NCBI RefSeq assembly: GCF_001308195.1 | Contig: NZ_JXDF01000006.1 | Coordinates: 1-53,818, forward strand | Reading direction: 5' to 3' | Origin: Apilactobacillus kunkeei | Lineage (GTDB): Bacteria > Bacillota > Bacilli > Lactobacillales > Lactobacillaceae | DNA length: 53,818 nt | Part shown: positions 34,860 to 44,727 of the stretch, piece by piece | Layout of the letters: each line of letters begins with the position of its first letter | Numbering within the stretch: position 1 is the stretch's first letter | The notes under the pieces: model-generated | What the model was told of the DNA's origin: nothing | Database searches by the model: none | What the model saw: only the letters and a program-made list of their open reading frames with translations | Translations under genes and position numbers: made by a program

Positions 34860-34893
34860 ACGTTGAAAGTTTTACTTTCAACGCCTTTTTTTA
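34860..34893 (+). terminator. apf1 terminator
   Basis: CGTTGAAAG / CTTTCAACG (34861-34869, 34875-34883) followed by T7. Confidence 0.88.
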
Positions 34894-35199
34894 TCCATTT
34901 TTTGATCAATTTGGGGTTTGCAATCCCTTTTTGAGAAGTTTTTTTGGTACTTTTTTGCCAGATTAGAAACAATTTTAGAATAATTTAAGCTGTATGTAAC
35001 GTTTAAAATGGCTCAACGACGGGCATAATGCTACTTTTGATGTCATATTGTTACAGCGTAACGATAATGTTACGAAAAAGCCAAATCTTTTAACGTGCAT
35101 GATATAGGCATGTAATGGATACGATGTAGTATATATCACAGTTAATCAAATCGATTAACACTTTCGACGATACAGAAATACAGAATTATAGATTTTTAT
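34894..35199 (+). other. Intergenic region before apf2
   Basis: No ORF is supported. The region holds several TGTWAC-type half sites, including CGTAAC-N5-TGTTAC at 35057-35073, and a long AT-rich leader. It is organised like the region before apf1, including a TTTTATAGGAGTG-type end. Confidence 0.55.
35049..35073 (+). promoter_or_regulatory. WalR-like repeats upstream of apf2
   Basis: TGTTAC (35049-35054), then CGTAAC (35057-35062), N5, TGTTAC (35068-35073). The last two have the 11-bp WalR spacing with one mismatch (C for T), the same variant seen before apf1. Confidence 0.5.
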
Positions 35200-35213
35200 A
35201 GGAGTGAATTATT

Positions 35214-35957
35214 ATCGTTAAATTAAATAGTATGAAGTCAATGTTATTTGCTACTGCCGCAGTAGCTGGATTATTTGTAGCTGGTGGTGCTAACGCCAAC
35301 GCAGATCAAACTGCTAACGCATCTGCACAACAACCACAACAACAAGCTAAGGCAACAGTTAATAAGACTGTGACTGTTCAAAGTGGTGATACTCTATGGG
35401 GATTATCACAAAAATACAACGTTTCATTAAGTTCACTTAGAGCAGTTAACAACCGTGTTAACACAGACTTAATCTACGTAGGTGAAAAACTAACTTTACC
35501 TTCAAGTGCAACTGTATCTACTGATCAAAACACTGTTGCTTCAACAACAACTAACCAAAGTACTACTAACCAACAATCAGTAGCCCAAACTCAACAACAA
35601 GCACAAACACAAACTCAAAGCACAACCAACTACAGTCAACCACAAGCTCAAACACAAAGCTCAAGCAACTACAGTCAAACACAAACTCAAAGCACAACTA
35701 ACTACAGCCAATCACAAAGCTCAAGCTACACTGGCTCAAACAGTTCTGCTAAGGATTGGATTGCTAACCGTGAATCTGGTGGTTCATACACTGCCTCAAA
35801 CGGTCAATACTATGGTAAGTACCAACTAGGTGCTGCTATGCTACACGGTGACTACTCTGCTGCTAACCAAGAAAGAGTTGCTGACCAATATGTTGCTGCC
35901 CGTTACGGTTCATGGGATAACGCTAAGTCATTCTGGTTACAACACGGTTGGTACTAA
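35214..35957 (+). CDS. apf2: Apf-like secreted LysM protein 2, possible AUC/AUU start
   Basis: The protein (247 aa from ATC 35214) has a signal peptide (VKLNSMKSMLFATAAVAGLFVAGG...), a LysM domain (VTVQSGDTLWGLSQKYNVSLSSL), a Gln/Ser/Thr-rich repetitive linker (TTNYSQ units), and the Apf C-domain (DWIANRESGGSYTASNGQYYGKYQL ... FWLQHGWY). AGGAG at 35200-35204 is followed after a TGA (35205-35207) by ATT, ATT, ATC, GTT in frame. The first ATG (35232) is 27 bases from the ribosome site and has none of its own. The ATC is nine bases away. The ATG remains possible since it keeps a signal peptide. Confidence 0.82.
   Translation: MVKLNSMKSMLFATAAVAGLFVAGGANANADQTANASAQQPQQQAKATVNKTVTVQSGDTLWGLSQKYNVSLSSLRAVNNRVNTDLIYVGEKLTLPSSATVSTDQNTVASTTTNQSTTNQQSVAQTQQQAQTQTQSTTNYSQPQAQTQSSSNYSQTQTQSTTNYSQSQSSSYTGSNSSAKDWIANRESGGSYTASNGQYYGKYQLGAAMLHGDYSAANQERVADQYVAARYGSWDNAKSFWLQHGWY
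35600..35735 (+). repeat. Gln/Ser-rich linker repeats in apf2
   Basis: About three imperfect copies of a unit encoding QTQSTTNYSQ-like peptide lie between LysM and the C-domain. Confidence 0.7.
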
Positions 35958-35995
35958 GATCTTAGCCGATTTATTCAATCGATATTTATATCTAC

Positions 35996-36028
35996 AAAAA
36001 GACGCCTTTACTGGCGTCTTTTTTTTAT
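35996..36028 (+). terminator. apf2 terminator
   Basis: AAAAGACGCC / GGCGTCTTTT with loop TTTACT and T8. Confidence 0.9.
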
Positions 36029-36092
36029 TGCCTGACAAAGCTTTCATGACAGGGTTATTGAATTTGTTTTTATAAAAACATTAAATAATGGC

Positions 36093-36120
36093 TTGTTATA
36101 TTTTTTAAGTATGATATATT
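36093..36120 (+). promoter_or_regulatory. pyr operon promoter
   Basis: TTGTTA (36093-36098), 16-bp spacer, TATATT (36115-36120). The transcript would start near 36127, ahead of the first PyrR hairpin. Confidence 0.5.
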
Positions 36121-36143
36121 ATAAACAACATAAAAAGAGATTC

Positions 36144-36259
36144 GCCTTTAAGTATTGACCAGAGAGTCAGACAAGGCCTATGCGTAGAAACTATACGCCA
36201 TCAGTGTAAACAACAGACATTGAGGGACTTTTCTGACACGGTCAGGGAAGTCCTTTTTT
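36144..36259 (+). ncRNA. PyrR attenuator 1
   Basis: A PyrR-binding hairpin (GCCTT 36144-36148 with AAGGC 36173-36177) presents GACCAGAGAGTC at its tip, matching the CAGAGAG PyrR loop. A terminator follows: GGACTT / AAGTCC and CTGAC / GTCAG around loop ACG (36225-36253), ending in T6. UMP-bound PyrR should stabilise the first hairpin and favour termination. Confidence 0.85.
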
Positions 36260-36279
36260 ATTATCTTGGTTTCAATTAA

Positions 36280-36359
36280 GCAACTCCAGAGAGGGTGCAT
36301 TGGAATATACGCAATCAGACCATTCCAAGCACCCACTCCATCGAGTTGGGTGCTTTTTT
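36280..36359 (+). ncRNA. PyrR attenuator 2, in series
   Basis: A second complete switch. The PyrR hairpin at 36280-36298 displays CTCCAGAGAGG. The antiterminator pairs GGGTGC plus TTGGAA (36293-36306) with TTCCAA plus GCACCC (36323-36334). The terminator GCACCCA / TGGGTGC with CTC / GAG (36329-36353) ends in T6. The three structures share strands and exclude each other. Confidence 0.88.
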
Positions 36360-36373
36360 AGGAGGATGGATAC

Positions 36374-37312
36374 ATGCAAACACACTTTTTAGATCTTAAT
36401 CAGTTAAATGATGACGAAATCATGGGACTAATCAAGCTAGCCATTCAATACCGTGACGGCAAACTAGTACAGCTAAAGCGTCCGGTCTACTTCGCTAACA
36501 TGTTCTATGAAAACAGTACGCGAACTCACACATCGTTTGAAATGGCTGAACGAAAGTTAGGCATCACACCAATTAACATCGACCCTAAGAATAGTTCGGT
36601 GCAAAAGGGTGAAACCTTATCAGATACAGTCAAAACGTTACAAGCCATCGGGACCGACGGGGTGGTCATCAGACATAAGACCACCGGCTGGTACGAACCG
36701 CTCATCTACGACGAAAGAATCCACACATCATTGGTTAACGCCGGGGACGGTAGCGGACAACATCCATCACAAAGTTTGCTAGATTTACTTACCATCTACG
36801 ATGAATTCAAGAAGTTCAAGGGTTTAAAGATTGCCATCGTTGGCGACTTGCTTCACTCCAGAGTCGCAAGATCAAACGCTGAAATCTTGAAACGACTTGG
36901 CGCCAAGCTATACTTCGCTGGACCAGATGAATGGTACCCAAGTGACTTCGACAACTTCGGTGAGTTTACCAACATCGATACCATCGTCGGAAAAGTCGAC
37001 GTCATGATGATGCTAAGGGTGCAATTAGAAAGACTAAACGAAGATGCGCGAGAAAGTTTTACCGCCGTCGAATACGCCAACATCTTTGGCCTAACCGAAG
37101 AACGCGGCAACAAGATGAAGAGGAAAGCCATCATCATGCATCCGGCACCGGTCAATCGCAACATCGAAATTGCCGACGCACTTGTTGAAGCACCACAATC
37201 TCGAATCTTTCGACAAATGCAAAACGGGGTGTTCGCCAGAATGGCCATCCTAACATCAATCCTAAAGAGTAAAGACCTAATTGCGGAGGACGAATATGAA
37301 GACATTAATTAA
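36374..37312 (+). CDS. pyrB: Aspartate carbamoyltransferase catalytic chain
   Basis: The 312-aa enzyme makes carbamoyl aspartate from aspartate and carbamoyl phosphate, the first committed step of pyrimidine synthesis. The carbamoyl-phosphate loop is YENSTRTHTSFE, and HPAPVNRNIEI is the late active-site block. No regulatory chain gene is near, as in other Firmicutes. AGGAGGATGGATAC precedes the ATG. It overlaps pyrC by 17 bases. The tandem PyrR leader controls it. Confidence 0.97.
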   Translation: MQTHFLDLNQLNDDEIMGLIKLAIQYRDGKLVQLKRPVYFANMFYENSTRTHTSFEMAERKLGITPINIDPKNSSVQKGETLSDTVKTLQAIGTDGVVIRHKTTGWYEPLIYDERIHTSLVNAGDGSGQHPSQSLLDLLTIYDEFKKFKGLKIAIVGDLLHSRVARSNAEILKRLGAKLYFAGPDEWYPSDFDNFGEFTNIDTIVGKVDVMMMLRVQLERLNEDARESFTAVEYANIFGLTEERGNKMKRKAIIMHPAPVNRNIEIADALVEAPQSRIFRQMQNGVFARMAILTSILKSKDLIAEDEYEDIN

Positions 37313-38564
37313 GAACGTGTATGTAGACAACCAATTACAATCCATCCTAATCGAAGATAATAAAATCAAGGCTATCGGAACCAACCTAGGTGACAAGTTC
37401 AATCAAGTGATTGACGGAAATGGTGCAACTGCACTGCCTGGACTAGTCGACGTCCACGTCCACTTCAGAGATCCAGGACTAACATACAAGGAAACCACAG
37501 AGACCGGAAGTAAGGCCTCAGCGCACGGTGGTTTCACCAGCGTCTGTGTGATGCCAAATGTCAAACCGGTCGTGGACACACCACACGAGTTACAAGAACA
37601 ATTAAGTCTAAACCAACGCGAGAGTGTTGTGCATGCCTACCAATACGCAGCAATCTCCAAACAATTAATCGCATACAAGCCAACCGACTTCACTCAAATG
37701 GCTGAGATGGGCGCAATCGCCTTTACCAACGACGGCCACGGAGTCCAAAACGCTGAAACAATGTATTTAGCCATGAAGGAAGCTCAAAAGTTAAACAAAC
37801 CATTGGTTGCCCACGTCGAAGACGACTCACTAATCAATGGTGGGGTGATGAATGCGGGTGCCAAGGCTGACGAATTAGGACTTCCAGGGATGTCACCACT
37901 TTCAGAATCATCACAACTAGCCAGAGACTTAGTCCTAGCTAAGGACACCGGCGTCCACTACCATGTTGCTCATATATCAACTAAGGAATCAGTCGAATTA
38001 GTCAGAATGGCTAAACAACGCGGGGTCAACGTTACCGCCGAAGTTTCACCGCATCATCTACTACTAGATGACTCAATGATAGAGAGTGACAACCCAATGA
38101 TGAAGATGAACCCACCACTAAGAAGTCCAGAAGACAGACATGCACTAATCGCTGGTCTAATGGACGGCACAATCGATATGGTAGCAACCGACCATGCGCC
38201 ACACAGTGAGAAGGAAAAATCAGGATCCATGAAAGATGCCGCATTCGGAATTGTCGGTATCGAAACAGCATTCAGCCTAATGTACACCAGCTTTGCTAAA
38301 TCAGGATTGGTTGACCTAAAGACATTAGTCAAATGGATGAGTAAGAATCCAGCTGCCATCTTCCACTTACCTGCGGGTAGGTTAGAAGAGGGCCAACCAG
38401 CTGACTTAACCTTGATGGACCTAAATGATGAATACGAAATCGTCGCCAATGACTTCTTGTCAAAAGGTAAGAACTCACCATTCATCGGTCAAAAGGTGTA
38501 TGGAAAGACAAAACTAACATTAGTAGACGGCAACGTCGCATATCAAGATGGGAGCGTGGAATAG
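37296..38564 (+). CDS. pyrC: Dihydroorotase
   Basis: The 422-aa type I dihydroorotase cyclises carbamoyl aspartate to dihydroorotate. Zinc ligands are in DVHVHFRDPG, with further His in HVEDDS, HISTKESVEL and the Asp in ATDHAPHS. The ATG at 37296 follows GGAGG at 37285-37289, within the end of pyrB. It is immediately followed by carA without a gap. Confidence 0.97.
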   Translation: MKTLIKNVYVDNQLQSILIEDNKIKAIGTNLGDKFNQVIDGNGATALPGLVDVHVHFRDPGLTYKETTETGSKASAHGGFTSVCVMPNVKPVVDTPHELQEQLSLNQRESVVHAYQYAAISKQLIAYKPTDFTQMAEMGAIAFTNDGHGVQNAETMYLAMKEAQKLNKPLVAHVEDDSLINGGVMNAGAKADELGLPGMSPLSESSQLARDLVLAKDTGVHYHVAHISTKESVELVRMAKQRGVNVTAEVSPHHLLLDDSMIESDNPMMKMNPPLRSPEDRHALIAGLMDGTIDMVATDHAPHSEKEKSGSMKDAAFGIVGIETAFSLMYTSFAKSGLVDLKTLVKWMSKNPAAIFHLPAGRLEEGQPADLTLMDLNDEYEIVANDFLSKGKNSPFIGQKVYGKTKLTLVDGNVAYQDGSVE

Positions 38565-39644
38565 ATGCAAGCACGATACTTAGTATTAAAGAATGGCTCA
38601 ACTTACGAAGGAATCGGATTTGGTTCCAAGAAGGTAGTTCACGGTGAATTGGTATTCTCAACAGGGATGACCGGTTACCAAGAAAGCATGACCGATGCAA
38701 GTTACGATGGTCAAATGCTTGTGTTTACCTACCCACTAATCGGAAATTACGGAGTGAACAGAGACGACATGGAAAGCTTGCACCCATCAGTTGCAGCCAT
38801 CGTCGTAAACGAAATTGCTAGACTGGTTGGAAACTGGCGTAGCAACATGACACTAACTCAATACGCTGAACTAGAAGACCTTCCAGGAATTTCACAAATC
38901 GATACTAGAGCACTAACCCAAGAATTAAGAGACGAAGGTTCAATGGAAGCTGTTATCGTCGACGACTTAAAACCAGAAACAATAAAAGCAGCATTCAACC
39001 AACCACTAGAAAGCACATCAGCACAAAGCGCTTCAACTAGCAGCGTCTACCAAGCACCTAATACTGGTTTGCGTGTCGCTCTAATCGACTTTGGACTAAA
39101 GGACTCCATCCTACGTTCACTAGCGCAACGTAACTTAAACGTGACAGTCTTCCCATCAACCAGTACTGCGGAAGAAATTCTAGCTAGTCATCCAGATGGC
39201 ATTCTACTATCAAACGGACCTGGGGATCCAAAGGAACTAGAATACGTTCTACCAGTCATTCGCGAACTAGAAGAACAACTACCAATCCTAGGAATTTGTC
39301 TAGGTCACCAACTATTCGCTTTAGCCAACGGTGCTAACACCTACAAGATGAAGTTTGGCCACCGTGGTTTCAACCACGCGATTGCAGAAGCCGGTAAGGA
39401 ACAAACTTACTTCACTTCGCAAAACCATGGATACGCGGTGGACGCTGAATCAATTCCATCAACTGAACTAGAAATTACCCAAACAGAAATCAACGACGGA
39501 ACTGTCGAAGGAGTGCGTTTGAAGAATCGACCAGCATTCTCAGTCCAATATCATCCAGACGCATCACCTGGACCACATGATGCTGAATACGTCTTTGACG
39601 ACTTTGTAAAAGCAATGCAAGACAACCAGAAAGCGGGGATTTAA
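38565..39644 (+). CDS. carA: Carbamoyl-phosphate synthase small subunit
   Basis: The 359-aa glutaminase subunit (PyrAA) supplies ammonia from glutamine. The nucleophile Cys is in [13 protein letters not shown] and the His-x-Glu-like partner is in [11 protein letters not shown]. It starts one base after the pyrC stop, so it is translationally coupled. Placement in the pyr operon marks it as the pyrimidine-specific copy. Confidence 0.97.
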   Translation: MQARYLVLKNGSTYEGIGFGSKKVVHGELVFSTGMTGYQESMTDASYDGQMLVFTYPLIGNYGVNRDDMESLHPSVAAIVVNEIARLVGNWRSNMTLTQYAELEDLPGISQIDTRALTQELRDEGSMEAVIVDDLKPETIKAAFNQPLESTSAQSASTSSVYQAPNTGLRVALIDFGLKDSILRSLAQRNLNVTVFPSTSTAEEILASHPDGILLSNGPGDPKELEYVLPVIRELEEQLPILGICLGHQLFALANGANTYKMKFGHRGFNHAIAEAGKEQTYFTSQNHGYAVDAESIPSTELEITQTEINDGTVEGVRLKNRPAFSVQYHPDASPGPHDAEYVFDDFVKAMQDNQKAGI

Positions 39645-39645
39645 G

Positions 39646-42600
39646 ATGGCAAAACGAACTGACATTAACAAGATTTTAGTAATTGGATCCGGACCAATCA
39701 TCATCGGGCAAGCTGCTGAATTTGACTACTCAGGCTCTCAAGCTTGCCTAGCCTTGAAGGAAGAAGGATACGAAGTAATCCTAATCAACTCCAACCCAGC
39801 AACCATCATGACCGACACCACCATCGCCGACAAGATTTTCGTCGAACCAATCACATTGGAATTCATCAGTAAAATCATCCGCCAAGAATTACCCGATGCA
39901 ATTCTACCAACATTGGGTGGTCAAACTGGTTTGAACATGGCCAAGGACCTAGCCGACAGTAATATCCTAGACGAATACAACGTCGAACTACTGGGTACCA
40001 AGCTAGACGCCATCGAAGAAGCAGAAGACAGACTTCGTTTCAAAAACCTAATGGAAGAAATTGGTGAACCAGTTCCCGAATCAAAGACGGTCGAAAACAT
40101 GGAAGACGCGATTGCATTCGCCAACGAAATCGGCTTTCCACTAGCCATTCGTCCAGCCTACACACTAGGGGGAACCGGTGGTGGATTCGCTCACAACATG
40201 GCCGAATTCGAAGAAATCATGGAAAACGGACTACGTCTATCACCAATCAGTCAAGTCCTAGTGGAACGCTCAATCGCCGGATACAAGGAAATCGAAATGG
40301 AAGTAATGAGAGACCAAATCGATAACGCCATGATTGTCTGCTCAATGGAAAACGTCGACCCAGTCGGGGTGCATACCGGAGACTCAATCGTTGCCGCACC
40401 GGTCCAAACACTATCCGACCGTGAATACGAAATGCTACGTGACGCCGCATTGAAGATTATCAGAGCCCTTCATATCGAAGGGGGATGTAACGTGCAAATG
40501 GCACTAAGCCCAACTTCAATGAAGTACTACATCATTGAAGTTAACCCCCGTGTCTCACGTTCATCAGCACTAGCATCAAAGGCGACCGGATACCCAATCG
40601 CAAAGATTGCCGCAAAGATTGCGGTCGGTATCAATCTAAACGAAATCAAGAACCCGGTAACTCAAATCACACTAGCTCAATTCGAACCAGCCTTGGATTA
40701 CGTCGTAACCAAGATACCACGCTGGCCATTCGATAAGTTCCCACAAGCGGATAACCACCTAGGAACACAAATGAAGGCTACCGGTGAAGTCATGGCCATC
40801 GGTCGAAACTTCGAAGAGTCTTTATTAAAGTCAGTTCGTTCTTTGGAAATCGACCAACGCTACTTTGACCCAGCCGAATACGAAGGTGTCGACACAGCCG
40901 ATATGCTTCAAGCAATTGAAGACCCAACCGACGATCGACTATTCATGATTGCCGAACTAATCAGAAGAGGGGCTACCATTGAACAAATCAATGCTCGCAC
41001 CCAAATCAACTTATTCTTCTTAGATAAAATTCAACACATCGTAGAAATTGAAACAGAGTTAGCAACCGACCAATCACTTCCAATGTTGAAGATGGCCAAG
41101 CGCTACGGTTTCTCAGACGAATGGATTGCTAAAATTTGGAACACCGACGAAAATTCAGTTCGTCAAATGCGTAAGGACAATAACATCACACCAGTCTACA
41201 AGATGGTTGATACATCAGCCGGTGAAATCAAGGCGGCCACTCCATACTTCTACAGCACATGGGGCCAACACAGTGAATCAGAAGTATCAGACAAGAAATC
41301 AGTCTTAGTCCTAGGTTCTGGACCAATTAGAATCGGTCAAGGAGTTGAATTCGATTACGCCACGGTTCACGGTGTGCAAACTCTTCAACAGTTGGGCTAT
41401 GAAGCCATCATCATGAACTCCAACCCAGAAACAGTTTCAACCGACTTCTCAATGTCAGACAAGTTATACTTCGAACCACTAACTATCGAAGACGTGCTAA
41501 ACGTGATTGACATTGAAAAACCAGAAGGAGTGATCGTCCAATTCGGCGGTCAAACTGCGATTAACCTGGCAGAACCACTACACGAAGCGGGCGTGAAGGT
41601 ATTAGGAACAACCGTGGAAGACATCAACCGCGCCGAAGATCGTCACGACTTCGACCAAGTCATCAAACAATTGAAACTACCACAACCACAAGGTGACACC
41701 GCCACAAACATCGATGAAGCCCTAAAGATTGCTAACCAAATCGGCTACCCAGTCATGATTAGACCTTCATACGTACTAGGTGGAAAGGCAATGGAAATCG
41801 TCCATGACGACGAAGAACTACACCGTTACATGACTAAGGCGGTCCACGCATCTAACGACCACCCAGTCCTAATCGACCAATACCTACTGGGTTCAGAAGC
41901 CGAAGTCGACGTTGTATCAGACGGAGAAACTGTGGTCATTCCTGGAATTCTAGAACACATCGAAAGAGCCGGAATTCACTCAGGGGACTCAATGGGAGTA
42001 TACCCACCACAAATCATGTCACAAACTGTCCAAGATCAAATTGAAACCGCGGCGGTTGAACTAGCCAAGGCGCTAAACACCAAGGGATTGATGAATGTCC
42101 AATTCGTTATCAAGGACGACGTGGCATACGTCATCGAAGTTAACCCAAGGGCTTCCAGAACAGTACCATTCATGTCTAAGGTGGCTCACGTCCCAATGGC
42201 TGACCTTGCAACTCGTATCATGGCCGGTGAAAAACTATCCGACCTAGGCTACAAGTCTGGGGTAGTGACACCAGCCAACCGCATCAGCGTGAAATCACCA
42301 GTGTTTAGTTTCTCAAAACTACCACTAGTTGATAACACACTAGGCCCTGAAATGAAGTCCACCGGTGAAGCAATGGGATCAGACACCAGCTACGCCAAGG
42401 CACTATACAAGTCATTCATCGCATCAGGAATTACCATTCCAACATCAGGCAACGTCTTATTCACTGTCTGCGACGAAGACAAGCAAGAAGCATTAGAACT
42501 AGCCAAACGTTTCAGAAGATTAGGGTTCCAAATTAAAGCGACTGAAAACACTCATCGTTTCTTCCAAGAAAATGGTTTAGATAACGCCTTAATCCACAAG

Positions 42601-42822
42601 TTCTCAGAAGACGATGATAATAACCCGGTCAGCGAATTAAATAAGCAACACCTAAAACTAGTCGTTAACACCATTGACTCAACTGAAGCAACCTTTGATG
42701 ATGAAGCACAAATCAGAGCCGCAGCGATTGAAAATGCGGTGCCATTGTTCACCGCATTAGACACTGTCGCATCATTGTTAACAGTACTAGAAGATCAAAC
42801 ACTAACCGTCAACGCACTTTAG
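39646..42822 (+). CDS. carB: Carbamoyl-phosphate synthase large subunit
   Basis: The 1058-aa subunit (PyrAB) makes carbamoyl phosphate from bicarbonate, ammonia and two ATP. Two homologous ATP-grasp halves are clear: [17 protein letters not shown] near the start and [17 protein letters not shown] near residue 555. GGTGGGF and [18 protein letters not shown] are typical. The C-terminal regulatory domain is present. One base separates it from carA. Confidence 0.98.
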   Translation: MAKRTDINKILVIGSGPIIIGQAAEFDYSGSQACLALKEEGYEVILINSNPATIMTDTTIADKIFVEPITLEFISKIIRQELPDAILPTLGGQTGLNMAKDLADSNILDEYNVELLGTKLDAIEEAEDRLRFKNLMEEIGEPVPESKTVENMEDAIAFANEIGFPLAIRPAYTLGGTGGGFAHNMAEFEEIMENGLRLSPISQVLVERSIAGYKEIEMEVMRDQIDNAMIVCSMENVDPVGVHTGDSIVAAPVQTLSDREYEMLRDAALKIIRALHIEGGCNVQMALSPTSMKYYIIEVNPRVSRSSALASKATGYPIAKIAAKIAVGINLNEIKNPVTQITLAQFEPALDYVVTKIPRWPFDKFPQADNHLGTQMKATGEVMAIGRNFEESLLKSVRSLEIDQRYFDPAEYEGVDTADMLQAIEDPTDDRLFMIAELIRRGATIEQINARTQINLFFLDKIQHIVEIETELATDQSLPMLKMAKRYGFSDEWIAKIWNTDENSVRQMRKDNNITPVYKMVDTSAGEIKAATPYFYSTWGQHSESEVSDKKSVLVLGSGPIRIGQGVEFDYATVHGVQTLQQLGYEAIIMNSNPETVSTDFSMSDKLYFEPLTIEDVLNVIDIEKPEGVIVQFGGQTAINLAEPLHEAGVKVLGTTVEDINRAEDRHDFDQVIKQLKLPQPQGDTATNIDEALKIANQIGYPVMIRPSYVLGGKAMEIVHDDEELHRYMTKAVHASNDHPVLIDQYLLGSEAEVDVVSDGETVVIPGILEHIERAGIHSGDSMGVYPPQIMSQTVQDQIETAAVELAKALNTKGLMNVQFVIKDDVAYVIEVNPRASRTVPFMSKVAHVPMADLATRIMAGEKLSDLGYKSGVVTPANRISVKSPVFSFSKLPLVDNTLGPEMKSTGEAMGSDTSYAKALYKSFIASGITIPTSGNVLFTVCDEDKQEALELAKRFRRLGFQIKATENTHRFFQENGLDNALIHKFSEDDDNNPVSELNKQHLKLVVNTIDSTEATFDDEAQIRAAAIENAVPLFTALDTVASLLTVLEDQTLTVNAL

Positions 42823-42833
42823 GAGGAATTCAA

Positions 42834-43778
42834 ATGTCAGTAGACTTATCAGCACAAATCGCCAACATGTCAGTAAAGAACCTATTTTTAAACGCGTCAG
42901 GAATTCATTGTCAGACCGAACAAGAACTAGACGAACTAATGAACGAACCGGTATCAGGTGCCATGGTAACCAAGAGTATGACTCCAAAGAGTCGCTTTGG
43001 AAATCCATTGCCTCGATACTACCGTCTAGCAAACGGCTCCATTAACTCAATGGGTCTACCTAACCAAGGGTTCGATTACTACATGGATTACTTGAAGAAT
43101 CACGACCAAAAAAAGCCAATCATCGTATCAGTGGCAGGGATGTCAAAGGAAGAAGACTTGGAGATACTACACCAACTTCAAGATAACGATGACTACCATG
43201 GTTTGACCGAGTTGAACCTATCTTGTCCAAACGTGATTGGTAAACCTCAAATGGCATATGATTTTGAAGCTGCTGATGACTTACTACACGAAGTATTCAG
43301 TTTCTACAAGAAACCACTAGGCATTAAGTTGCCACCTTACTTCGATTTAGTTCACTTCGACATGATTGCCGAAGTATTGAACAAGTACCCATTAAGCCAC
43401 GTGAATACCATTAACTCAGTGGGAAATGGACTATGGATTGATACCAACTCAGAAACCGTCGTATTAAAACCAAAAGGTGGCTTTGGGGGCGTCGGTGGAT
43501 CAATGGTCCTACCAACTGCCTTAGCCAATGTCCGCGGTTTACGTCAACGTCTAAACGATGACATTAAGATTATTGGTACCGGTGGAGTTACCAACGGACG
43601 AGACGCTTTCGCGCACATCTTGTGTGGTGCTGAGATGGTTTCAATCGGGACTCAATTATACGAAGAAGGGCTACAAACTTTCGAACGTGTCACAAGAGAG
43701 TTAACTGACATTATGGAAGCTAAGGGATACGCATCACTAGATGATTTCCGCGGCAAACTAAAGGTAATTGAAGACTAG
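42834..43778 (+). CDS. pyrD: Dihydroorotate dehydrogenase class 1A
   Basis: The 314-aa FMN enzyme oxidises dihydroorotate to orotate. The catalytic Cys in LTELNLSCPNVIGKPQ and the overall length match class 1A, which uses fumarate as acceptor and is cytosolic. No pyrK follows, also consistent with 1A. FMN-binding GTGGVTNGRDAF is near the end. It is the last gene of the operon; pyrE and pyrF are not in this window. Confidence 0.96.
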   Translation: MSVDLSAQIANMSVKNLFLNASGIHCQTEQELDELMNEPVSGAMVTKSMTPKSRFGNPLPRYYRLANGSINSMGLPNQGFDYYMDYLKNHDQKKPIIVSVAGMSKEEDLEILHQLQDNDDYHGLTELNLSCPNVIGKPQMAYDFEAADDLLHEVFSFYKKPLGIKLPPYFDLVHFDMIAEVLNKYPLSHVNTINSVGNGLWIDTNSETVVLKPKGGFGGVGGSMVLPTALANVRGLRQRLNDDIKIIGTGGVTNGRDAFAHILCGAEMVSIGTQLYEEGLQTFERVTRELTDIMEAKGYASLDDFRGKLKVIED

Positions 43779-43785
43779 CCAAAAA

Positions 43786-43815
43786 GAGACTGGGAAGACC
43801 CAGTCTTTTTTTATT
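43786..43815 (+). terminator. pyr operon terminator
   Basis: AGACTGGG / CCCAGTCT with loop AAGA and a T7 run. Confidence 0.9.
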
Positions 43816-43904
43816 TAAAAATTGGTAATGCTTGAACCTCAAATGACGAAATTTTTCGTTTTTATGGTACGATAAAACTATAAAATAACGAGTGAGGAAT
43901 CATC

Positions 43905-44564
43905 ATGAGAAAGAAATTATATACAGCTACATGGGTATTGCTACTTGTAGTTGGAATTTTTCTAGTTAGTCTACCATTTCTAGAAAACTCAGCCATTCAA
44001 CATTTGATTAGCAGTGAAATGAACGGTAAGATCGTTCAACAAGATAAAAGCAAGAAGGCCAACTTTGACTTTTCAAAGATTGAAAGCGTTAGTGCTTCTT
44101 CAATCTCAAAGGCCATATTTAGTCATAAACACACAATGATTGGTAAGATTTCTATTCCATCAGTTTCAATCAACCTACCAGTCTACTATGGTTTGGATAA
44201 CGAAGAATTATTGTCAGGGGTCGGAACTATGAAACCCAACCAACAATTAGGTAAGGGTAACTATGCGATTGCCGGACATCACATGAACAACGAAAAGATT
44301 TTGTTTGGCCCATTACACAAGGTGGTTGAAGGGGATGCCATTTACATCACCAACGGTAAAAAGGTATACAAGTATGAAGTCAGCTCAGTATCTGTGATTG
44401 ATCAATACGATACCCAATTCATCACCAAGAAGTACAAGAAACCAACATTAACATTGATTACCTGTGCTAGTGGGACACCAAACGAACCAAACCGTACAAT
44501 GGTAAGAGCTAAACTAAGCTCAATTACCGACTTAAGTGATAAGACAGCTAAATACTTTAAGTAA
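43905..44564 (+). CDS. srtA: Class A sortase
   Basis: The 219-aa membrane-anchored transpeptidase attaches LPxTG proteins to the peptidoglycan. It has one N-terminal membrane helix (about residues 8-26). Catalytic residues: His125 in IAGHHMNNE, Cys187 in TLITCASG, Arg197 in PNRTMVRA. AGTGAGGAATC precedes the ATG. The next gene encodes an LPQTG substrate, but a terminator separates them, so they are neighbours rather than an operon. Confidence 0.95.
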   Translation: MRKKLYTATWVLLLVVGIFLVSLPFLENSAIQHLISSEMNGKIVQQDKSKKANFDFSKIESVSASSISKAIFSHKHTMIGKISIPSVSINLPVYYGLDNEELLSGVGTMKPNQQLGKGNYAIAGHHMNNEKILFGPLHKVVEGDAIYITNGKKVYKYEVSSVSVIDQYDTQFITKKYKKPTLTLITCASGTPNEPNRTMVRAKLSSITDLSDKTAKYFK

Positions 44565-44565
44565 A

Positions 44566-44593
44566 AAAGAGGACTGTTATGGTCCTCTTTTTA
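44566..44593 (+). terminator. srtA terminator
   Basis: AAAGAGGAC / GTCCTCTTT (44566-44574, 44582-44590) with T5. Confidence 0.88.
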
Positions 44594-44727
44594 CTTTGTG
44601 TCTACTTATGTTAAGAAAGTGAAAAAATTGATAAGAAAATATTAAGTTTTAATGGAGTTTTAATTTTATTTTTTAGAATGACTATAATGGAATGAAGATA
44701 AAGTTTATTGACTCAGGGGTGTTAACA

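Noticed and set aside
36853-37305. 150-aa ORF antisense to pyrB
   Set aside because: It lies entirely inside a secure gene, with no ribosome site or known domain.
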